Shown piece by piece: positions 58,362-64,000 of a DNA stretch of 64,000 nt. The notes beneath the pieces are model-generated. The model searched no databases, was not told where the DNA came from, and saw only the letters and a list, made by a program, of their open reading frames with translations. The first letter of the stretch is position 1; each line of letters begins with the position of its first letter. Made by a program: the position numbers and the translations under genes. The stretch lies in assembly GCA_026392415.1 (NCBI GenBank), contig JAPLCC010000059.1:124001-188000 (forward strand), in the 5' to 3' direction. The DNA is from Propionibacteriales bacterium. GTDB lineage: Bacteria; Actinomycetota; Actinomycetes; Propionibacteriales; Nocardioidaceae.

Positions 58362-59711
58362 ATGGCCGAGCTCCCTCGCAAGACCGCTGCCCGCACGGCG
58401 CGGCTTGCTGCCCTTCCGCTGACCTACGCCGGGCGTTCCGCGATCGGGTTCGGCAAGCGGATGGGCGGGGCACCCGCCGAGGCCGTGATGAGCGAGATCC
58501 AGCAGCGCACGGCCGAGCAGCTCTTCCGCACGCTCGGGGAGCTCAAGGGCGGCGCGATGAAGTTCGGCCAGGCCCTGTCGGTCCTCGAGTCTGCCCTCCC
58601 GGAGGAGATGGCGGCGCCGTACCGCGAGCACCTGACCCGACTCCAGGATTCCGCTCCCCCGATGCCGACCCAGACGGTGCGCAACATCCTGGCTGATGAC
58701 CTCGGGCCGAACTGGAAGAACCAGCTGGTCTGGATGGACGGCGCCCCGACGGCGGCCGCATCGATCGGCCAGGTCCACGAGGGCAAGTGGCATGACGGCC
58801 GCCGGGTGGCGGTGAAGGTGCAGTACCCGAACGCCGGCGACGCGTTGATGTCCGACCTGCGCACGCTGGCCCGAGCTGCCCGCGCGATCGGACCACTGAT
58901 CCCCGGCGTCGACATGAAGCCGCTCGTGGAGGAGGTCCAGGCCCGCGCGCGCGAAGAGCTCGACTACCAGCTCGAGGCCGAGGCGCAGCGCGTGTACGCC
59001 GACACGTTCCGCGACGACCCGTACATCGTGGTGCCGGACGTGGTCGCTGTCGGCCCGCGCGTGCTGATCACCGAATGGCTCGACTCAGCAGGATCGCTCG
59101 CCACGATCATCAGCGAGGGCACGCTCGAGGAGCGCGACCACTACGGCGAGCTCCTGGTCCGCTTCCTGTTCTCCGGTCCGTCCCGGACCGGGCTGTTGCA
59201 CGCCGATCCGCACCCCGGAAACTTCCGCGTCATCCCGAACGACGACGGTTCACCGGGCCGCATGGGCGTCCTCGACTACGGGGCCGTGGCCCGGCTCCCG
59301 CAGCACGGTCTTCCCTCGCCCCTGGGACGGCTGATCACGTTGTGCGCTGCGGGTGACGGCGAGGCGCTCGTCGCCGAGCTGCGCAAGGAGGGCTTCCTCA
59401 AGGAACGGATCAAGCTCGATCCCCAGCTGCTGATGGACTACCTCTCGCCGTTCGTGGAACCCACACTGGTCGAGCGGTTCCGGTTCAGCCGCGAGTGGAT
59501 GCGTGAGCAGTTCCAGCGGATCAACAATCCGAAGGACCCGGCGTACACCATCTCGATCAAGCTCAACCTGCCGCCGTCGTACGTCCTCATCCATCGCACG
59601 TGGATCGGGAGCATCGGCGTGCTGAGCCAGCTCGGCGCAGAGGCTCCGTTCCGCGCGCTGATGGAGGAGTTCCTGCCGGGCTTCGTGGCGACCGCCCCGG
59701 ACGACGAGTAG
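58362..59711 (+). CDS. ABC1/UbiB-family atypical kinase
   Basis: A 449-residue ABC1 (AarF/UbiB) kinase-like protein. Family marks: KxGQ motif 'KFGQALSV', Ala-rich loop 'AAASIGQVHEG', ATP Lys in 'VAVKVQYP', 'RAREELDYQLEAEAQ', 'HADPHPGNF' and metal-binding 'LDYGAV' (DYG for DFG). Such proteins support quinone or lipid homeostasis, probably as ATPases. No ubi or men genes are nearby. ATG 58362 follows GACAATGGACGC, the same element as before msrA. Confidence 0.93.
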   Translation: MAELPRKTAARTARLAALPLTYAGRSAIGFGKRMGGAPAEAVMSEIQQRTAEQLFRTLGELKGGAMKFGQALSVLESALPEEMAAPYREHLTRLQDSAPPMPTQTVRNILADDLGPNWKNQLVWMDGAPTAAASIGQVHEGKWHDGRRVAVKVQYPNAGDALMSDLRTLARAARAIGPLIPGVDMKPLVEEVQARAREELDYQLEAEAQRVYADTFRDDPYIVVPDVVAVGPRVLITEWLDSAGSLATIISEGTLEERDHYGELLVRFLFSGPSRTGLLHADPHPGNFRVIPNDDGSPGRMGVLDYGAVARLPQHGLPSPLGRLITLCAAGDGEALVAELRKEGFLKERIKLDPQLLMDYLSPFVEPTLVERFRFSREWMREQFQRINNPKDPAYTISIKLNLPPSYVLIHRTWIGSIGVLSQLGAEAPFRALMEEFLPGFVATAPDDE

Positions 59712-60491
59712 TCACCAGAAGCCGAGGACGCCGCCGCCGATCCGGATGATGAAGGCGCTGACGACCACGATGAAGAACACCCGGACGAAGCGCGCTCCGC
59801 GTGACACGGCCGTGCGGGCGCCGAGGTAGCCGCCGACCAGGTTGCAGGCACCCATCATCAGACCCACGTCCCACATCACGGCTCCGGTCGGGATGAACAG
59901 CAGGAGCGCACCGACGTTGGTCGCGAGGTTCGCCAGCTTGGCCTTGGCCGAGGCCTGAAGGAAGTCGTAGCCCATCAGACCGACCAGCGCGAAGACGAAG
60001 AAACTGCCGGTACCGGGGCCGAGGATGCCGTCGTAGAGACCGATGACGAAGCCGACGCCCATCGCCGCGACCAGGTGCCGGTGGCCGGCGAAGCGGAGTT
60101 CGGCCTCCTCCCCCAGCTCCGGTCGCAGCAGCACATAGGCACCGACCCCGACGAGAGCGACCAGCACGATCGGCTCGAACGCCTCCCGCGGAATCCTCGA
60201 TGCGGCGAGCGCACCGACGAAGGAGCCGGCCAGGGCCAGGAGCATCAGCGGCCCGAAGGTCTTCGGGTCAGGACGGATCCGGCGGTAGTACGTCGCCGAG
60301 CTCGCCGCCGTGCCGCAGACCGACGCAAGCTTGTTGGTGGCCAGGATCTGCACCGGGCTCGCACCGGGAAGGCCGAGCAGCAGTGCGGGCAGCTGCACGA
60401 GCCCGCCACCGCCGACGACGGCGTCGACGAACCCGGCCGTCAGTGCCGCCAGCGCGAGGAGCGCCAGGACGGTCACGCTGAGCTCGCTCAT
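59712..60491 (-). CDS. TSUP (TauE/SafE) family permease
   Basis: A 259-residue membrane protein with eight helices in two repeats, 'GFVDAVVGGGGLVQLPALL' at the first half and 'GLYDGILGPGTGSFFVFALVGL' at the second, the signature of the sulfite/organosulfonate exporter family. 'ATNKLASVCGTAASSATYYRR' is also typical. Substrate (sulfite, sulfonate or another anion) not determined. Its stop abuts the ABC1 kinase stop. Confidence 0.92.
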   Translation of the reverse strand: MSELSVTVLALLALAALTAGFVDAVVGGGGLVQLPALLLGLPGASPVQILATNKLASVCGTAASSATYYRRIRPDPKTFGPLMLLALAGSFVGALAASRIPREAFEPIVLVALVGVGAYVLLRPELGEEAELRFAGHRHLVAAMGVGFVIGLYDGILGPGTGSFFVFALVGLMGYDFLQASAKAKLANLATNVGALLLFIPTGAVMWDVGLMMGACNLVGGYLGARTAVSRGARFVRVFFIVVVSAFIIRIGGGVLGFW

Positions 60492-60517
60492 CGCGCCGAC
60501 CCTACGACGTCACCCGG

Positions 60518-61021
60518 TCACTTCCACTCGATGTCGACCTGGGGCCGATCCTGCGTCTTGCGCGCGACGTCGTCGGTCGTGTCCAGGCACTCGGTGTTGC
60601 TGATGTCGATCGCGACGGCCGCGGGCCCGAGTTCGACCCGCAGCGTCAGCAGACCCTTCGCTCCCTCGATCAATGGTGCGCCCAGTCGCTTGACCGTCCA
60701 GCCGTCGGCCTCGAGGGCACCAGCGGCGGCGTCGATCGCGTCGGCGTCATCGAGCCCGCCCGGCTCGAAGTTGAGGAAGTTGCGCATCTGCACACCGCGC
60801 GGCGCATAGGACTCGCCACAGATCACGAAGCTGCGGCTCCCACTGCCGAACTCCAGGTCGAGGGCCGCGGCGATGTCATGCAGGACACCGTCGATCGCCG
60901 CGGTCGCCTGGTCCTCGGCATCGTCGACGAGGTCACGACTGTCGTCGTCGCCACGGTTGCAACCACCGAGGGTGAGGGCCAGGGCAAGGAGGAGGGGAGC
61001 AGTCCCGAGCAGGCGCTTCAT
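60518..61021 (-). CDS. Small lipoprotein at end of DUF1023 cluster
   Basis: A 167-residue lipoprotein with lipobox LGGC (Cys21), then an acidic helix and a small domain with two Cys (in 'VICGESYAPRG' and 'NTECLDT'). ATG 61021 is used; GTG 61027, overlapping the hydrolase stop as GTGA, is equally possible. The overlap makes it the last gene of the four-gene cluster and suggests a partner or immunity-type role for the hydrolase, which is inference only. Confidence 0.78.
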   Translation of the reverse strand: MKRLLGTAPLLLALALTLGGCNRGDDDSRDLVDDAEDQATAAIDGVLHDIAAALDLEFGSGSRSFVICGESYAPRGVQMRNFLNFEPGGLDDADAIDAAAGALEADGWTVKRLGAPLIEGAKGLLTLRVELGPAAVAIDISNTECLDTTDDVARKTQDRPQVDIEWK

Positions 61022-61023
61022 GG

Positions 61024-62883
61024 TCACAGGATCCCACCGAACCGTGAGTGCTCCAGCAGCCACCCACCGACCTCGCCCACGACCTCGACCCCGTCCTTGC
61101 CCGTCTCGTAGGCCCACTCACCGCCGTGGTCCCACACGAACTCACCCCCGCTCGCCGCCGTCGAGGCAACGACCAGCTCGTCCAGGGTGAGGTAGCCCCC
61201 GCCCGGGTCGCCGCGGTGCGGCTGTTGGGTCACCTCGGCGTCGTTGTCGGTGACGATGTGCGCCATGTTGTCGAGCGAGTCGCCCTCGAAGTACGACGTG
61301 TGGTTGCCCAGCAGGTCCTCCACGCGCAGTGACCCGTCACCCGTCTCGAACCGCACGCCGCCGAAGTCGTCGTCAGCCGGGTCGTGGCCGAGCGCGCCGA
61401 GGCCGCCGCGGTCACCACTGCCCAACAAGGAGACCGGGTCGTAGTCCTTGGAGCCCACCCAGACGTCGGCGTCGGTGAGTGCATCGGCGCTCGACACGGG
61501 CTGACCGGGGCTGCCGATCAGGATCGCGTCGTCGACGTCGAGACCGTCCTCGAGCGCGTGACCGACCGCCGTCGAGCCGTAGCTGTGGCCGATGGCCGTG
61601 ACGTGCGCCTGCTCGCCCTGGTCCGAGGCGCGCAGGCCGTCGATGAAGTCGCTGAACCGCTCACCACCGTCGTCCGCCTTGTCGGTGAACGCCACCCCGC
61701 CGAAGTCGAGCTGACCGAGCGGGTCGAACGGATTGATCGGGTTGCCGCTGGGAGCGTCGTAGTCGAGCCAGTAGACCGACGCGACGGATCCGCTGTTCTC
61801 GCCCACCGCTGCGTTGTGCAGGTCCAGGGTCTTGTCCAGGTTGCCCTCGGTGCTCGACGCATCCGAGGTCAGGCCGGGAACGTTCACCGAGACGTGATCG
61901 GCCAGGTCGGGATTGCCGAAGCTGATCGCGACCGCGCCATCGCCTGAATGGATTCCGGGCTGATAGACGAGCACGTGGGCGAGCTCCCGGCCGGTCTGGA
62001 GGTCCAGCTTGTCCTTGAACTTCTCCAGCCCGGTCCGGATGTGCTCGGCGTTCTCGAGGGCACGCTTCTCAGCCCCGGAGAGCTGGCCGTCGTCCTCGCG
62101 CTCGCCGAGGTAGTCGAGGTCGCTGTGGAGCGCCGCCCTGTTGGCGTCGTCGCGGTCCACCACAGGAATGCCACCGGTGTTGCCGACGAGGCGGGGGTCC
62201 TCGGTGACCAACGCCTGGCGCTGCGCCCGGGTCAGGCCGGCCCACCAGTCGGCGAGGGACTCCGGGTCGCGCTTGAGCCGGTTGAACCGGTCGGTCAGCG
62301 CATCGACGTCCACGCGCCCCGGGTCATCGGCGGCCCGCTCTCCTTCCGCGACCGTGTCCACCCCGGCGAGAGCAGCGATGAAGTCGGCCTCGGCGTCCAG
62401 GTAGCGGGTGACCCAGTCGGTGATGTCGTCATTGACCGCGGTCGCTCGCTCCAGCAGGGCTTCGCCCCGGCGCTCCAGGTCCGCCAGTGCGACGGCATCG
62501 ATGTCCTGGCCCGTCGTGGCCTCGACCTCGATGCGCAACGTCTCCCCGTCCCTGTTGACGGCAACGCGCCGCTTGTCGATGCGCGGCCGCAGCACGTTCA
62601 GGACCGTCAGCCGGTCCTCGAAGCGGTCGGCTGCCGTGACGACCCGGTCCAGGGCCGCCTCCGCGGAGTCCAGACGGATGGCGAAGCGGGTCGTCGCATG
62701 GTCGTGCGCGTCGCCGGTGTCGCCCTGCCAGTCCGGCGCCGACACTCCGGACGCCCACCCCTGCACGTCCTTGACGCCCACCGTGACCGCTCGCACGTTG
62801 GTGGCGAAGGTCTGGGCCCGGCCGGGCTTCGACTCCATCCGCCGAAAGGCGGGGATCGGGGCTGGGATCGTGATCACCGTCAT
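61024..62883 (-). CDS. DUF1023 alpha/beta-hydrolase with WXG-like N-terminus
   Basis: A 619-residue protein from ATG 62883. Residues 15-100 are helical with an 'APDWQGDTGDAH' turn like the WXG turn of ESX substrates; residues 100-380 are helical and charged; about 360-560 is a DUF1023 alpha/beta-hydrolase with nucleophile elbow GHSYG (Ser434) and 'GNHTSYFE' as probable catalytic His528. No signal peptide. Actinobacterial DUF1023 proteins with such N-termini are often secreted by ESX/type VII systems or act as toxins. Overlaps the small gene upstream (ATGA) and the lipoprotein downstream. Confidence 0.82.
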   Translation of the reverse strand: MTVITIPAPIPAFRRMESKPGRAQTFATNVRAVTVGVKDVQGWASGVSAPDWQGDTGDAHDHATTRFAIRLDSAEAALDRVVTAADRFEDRLTVLNVLRPRIDKRRVAVNRDGETLRIEVEATTGQDIDAVALADLERRGEALLERATAVNDDITDWVTRYLDAEADFIAALAGVDTVAEGERAADDPGRVDVDALTDRFNRLKRDPESLADWWAGLTRAQRQALVTEDPRLVGNTGGIPVVDRDDANRAALHSDLDYLGEREDDGQLSGAEKRALENAEHIRTGLEKFKDKLDLQTGRELAHVLVYQPGIHSGDGAVAISFGNPDLADHVSVNVPGLTSDASSTEGNLDKTLDLHNAAVGENSGSVASVYWLDYDAPSGNPINPFDPLGQLDFGGVAFTDKADDGGERFSDFIDGLRASDQGEQAHVTAIGHSYGSTAVGHALEDGLDVDDAILIGSPGQPVSSADALTDADVWVGSKDYDPVSLLGSGDRGGLGALGHDPADDDFGGVRFETGDGSLRVEDLLGNHTSYFEGDSLDNMAHIVTDNDAEVTQQPHRGDPGGGYLTLDELVVASTAASGGEFVWDHGGEWAYETGKDGVEVVGEVGGWLLEHSRFGGIL

Positions 62884-63221
62884 GGCCACACCACCACGCT
62901 CTCCGTGATCGCCGCGTCGCGGTGGACCCAGGGCATCAACGACCTGAGCCGCTCCGCCTGTTCGAGGTCGGCGATCAGCACCCGGCCCTGGAAGACGGTG
63001 ATCTCGTCGCTGTAGCCCTGGGCCTGCTGCGCGGCGGCCTTGATCTCGTCGACCCAGGGTTCGCGAAACGCCTCGACGGCAGCAGCCACCTCGGGTGAGA
63101 ACCCGTCGGTCGACGCCTTGTGCAGGCGCCGCCAGTTGCCGTCGAGCCCGTCGGCGGCCTCGTCCCACTTCCCCTTGATCCCCAGGACCACGGCGTAGGG
63201 CACCGCGAGCGTCACTGCCAT
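62880..63221 (-). CDS. Small WXG100-like helical protein
   Basis: A 113-residue protein from ATG 63221, mostly helical, with 'DGNWRRLHKAS' and 'EPWVDEIKAAAQQAQ' where Trp residues could sit in an ESAT-6-like hairpin turn. The match to WXG100 is weak, so this is a candidate only. It overlaps its neighbours on both sides (10 nt and 4 nt), so it works with the DUF1023 hydrolase, probably as secretion partner or chaperone. Confidence 0.65.
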   Translation of the reverse strand: MAVTLAVPYAVVLGIKGKWDEAADGLDGNWRRLHKASTDGFSPEVAAAVEAFREPWVDEIKAAAQQAQGYSDEITVFQGRVLIADLEQAERLRSLMPWVHRDAAITESVVVWP

Positions 63222-63775
63222 GACGACAGCTCCTCGCGTACGCCGGCAGCGACTGCGTCGCGGACGTCGGCATCGACCGGCATCAACCCCGTGGCGATCG
63301 TCAGGACGGTGGCACCCGGCCCCGCATCGGCCCGGACGTCGATCCGACCATTGGTCGCATCCAACGCCGGCAGACCGTCCCGGGTCGTCGGCCGCAGGCG
63401 CCAACCAGCGCGTCCGAGGACGACGGTGACGGCCCGGAGCAGGTCGGTGCCGTCTTCCTGTCCGATCCCCGCCACGGCCTTCTCGATGACCAACGCGTCA
63501 CCCGCGGTGCGGCTCGACCAGCGCACCGAGGGCTCCGCGGGCTCGTCGACGACAGCCAGCACCACCGGTCGGAGCAGGCGCCAGGCCCCGATCGCCGCGA
63601 CGGCCTCTTCGCGCACCCGCTCCACGGGTGCGCCCGGGCCCGGAGCGGGGTCGTCGTCGGGCATCAGGACGATCTCGACGTCGGGGTGTCGGCGACGGAC
63701 GACCGACCAGAACGGGTCGTCCTCGACGACGGTGGGATCGACGCGGTGAAAGCGCCCGGGAATCGCTTCAGTCAT
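63212..63775 (-). CDS. Hypothetical protein, first gene of DUF1023 cluster
   Basis: A 187-residue protein from ATG 63775. No signal peptide or membrane helix, no cysteine. It has an N-terminal basic/acidic region, a Pro/Asp-rich loop ('PDDDPAPGPGAP') and a C-terminal alpha/beta part ('LRAVTVVLGRAGWRLRP', 'DATNGRIDVRADAGPGA'). I do not recognise the family; the outline resembles EspG-like or secretion-chaperone proteins only loosely. It overlaps the next gene by 10 nt. Confidence 0.68.
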   Translation of the reverse strand: MTEAIPGRFHRVDPTVVEDDPFWSVVRRRHPDVEIVLMPDDDPAPGPGAPVERVREEAVAAIGAWRLLRPVVLAVVDEPAEPSVRWSSRTAGDALVIEKAVAGIGQEDGTDLLRAVTVVLGRAGWRLRPTTRDGLPALDATNGRIDVRADAGPGATVLTIATGLMPVDADVRDAVAAGVREELSSWQ

Positions 63776-63917
63776 GCAGGGATGAGTGCCCGGCCAGCAC
63801 CGCCACAAACAATCGCAAAACGTTGTCCACAAAGTTGCAAGGTTCACCCCTGCCTGGTGCTCCAACAGTCACGAGCCACGCCCACCGCGTGGCAGATCCG
63901 ACTGAAGGAGAACTCCG

Positions 63918-64000
63918 ATGAAGCACCTGCGCCGCGCCGCCGCCACCCTCGCTCTGACCGCCGCCGCCCTGCCCCTGGCCGTGGGGAATGCTTCCTCCGC
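63918..64000 (+). CDS. Secreted protein, start only (cut by window edge)
   Basis: ATG 63918 preceded by AAGGAG, then 27 codons encoding a signal peptide (MKHLRRAAATLALTAAALPL...) with an Ala-rich end near the window edge. The mature protein lies outside, so nothing can be said of its function. The 142-bp divergent gap to 63775 contains one isolated GTTCACC at 63842 and no clear promoter. Confidence 0.7.
   Translation, partial: MKHLRRAAATLALTAAALPLAVGNASS

Noticed and set aside
63842..63848. PHO box before the last secreted protein (GTTCACC)
   Set aside because: The nearest similar unit (GTTGCAA, 63834) is 8 nt away, not 11; chance match likely.
1..64000. tRNA genes, insertion sequences or phage attachment sites
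   Set aside because: I looked in the intergenic gaps (all under about 210 bp) for T-arm-like GGTTCRANTCC sequences, transposase motifs and terminal repeats and found none.

Overview
The window is very GC-rich, gene-dense chromosomal DNA from a high-GC actinobacterium, most likely Nocardioidaceae (Nocardioides-like). The evidence is mycothiol chemistry (Mca), Tad pilus genes, an Mfd / SurA-N lipoprotein / MazG block like that of mycobacteria, GTG starts, ATGA overlaps, and TANNNT boxes placed 6-8 nt before start codons as in leaderless actinobacterial mRNAs. No tRNA, rRNA, CRISPR array, phage or IS element was seen. No gene-free stretch exceeds about 210 bp.

Layout. 1-9.8 kb: a coiled-coil murein hydrolase fragment, ftsX and ftsE (minus strand), a secreted six-Cys protein and a secreted metzincin (plus), prfB, an SRPBCC protein, and a large secreted protein with lamin-tail repeats and a phytase/esterase-like propeller behind a three-unit PHO box. 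9.8-14.4 kb: Tad/Flp pilus genes tadA-tadB-tadC, a small pilin-like gene and three TadE/TadG-like pseudopilins. 14.5-21.3 kb: ceramidase, mazG, SurA-N lipoprotein and mfd. 21.3-31.6 kb: a phosphate-uptake operon pstC-pstA-pstS, a second membrane-anchored binding protein, a sortase-fold protein lacking its catalytic His and Cys, a broken third binding protein with Ig repeats, and pstB, headed by a PHO box. 31.6-35.1 kb: serpin lipoprotein, DUF3817, siderophore-interacting protein and cis-prenyltransferase. 35.2-43.7 kb: AIM24/DUF2510, hemolysin III, RlmC, a membrane protein, a divergent MocR/EamA pair, aldehyde dehydrogenase and a membrane-tethered matrixin. 43.9-51.8 kb: a frameshifted MDR oxidoreductase, adhP, crotonase, MmcQ, a repeat/hairpin island, a SigE-family sigma factor with partner, MpaB-family oxygenase, a GAF-GGDEF diguanylate cyclase and TetR. 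51.8-64 kb: mca, DUF4307, greA, AI-2E exporter, metB, DUF5995, msrA, an ABC1 kinase, TSUP, an overlapping cluster with a DUF1023 hydrolase and WXG-like proteins, and the start of a secreted protein.

How it fits together. Two PHO boxes tie the pst operon and the distant secreted phytase-like protein into one predicted PhoP regulon. The pst operon is the most unusual locus: three different binding proteins, two held by C-terminal membrane helices, a pseudo-sortase between them, and a third binding protein damaged by a 26-bp tandem duplication and an out-of-frame deletion inside a patch of foreign-looking codon usage. The other main candidates for something undescribed are the hairpin-forming repeat island upstream of the sigma factor gene and the four-gene DUF1023/WXG-like cluster.

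Calls rest on reading the sequence and on recalled family motifs. No database search was run.
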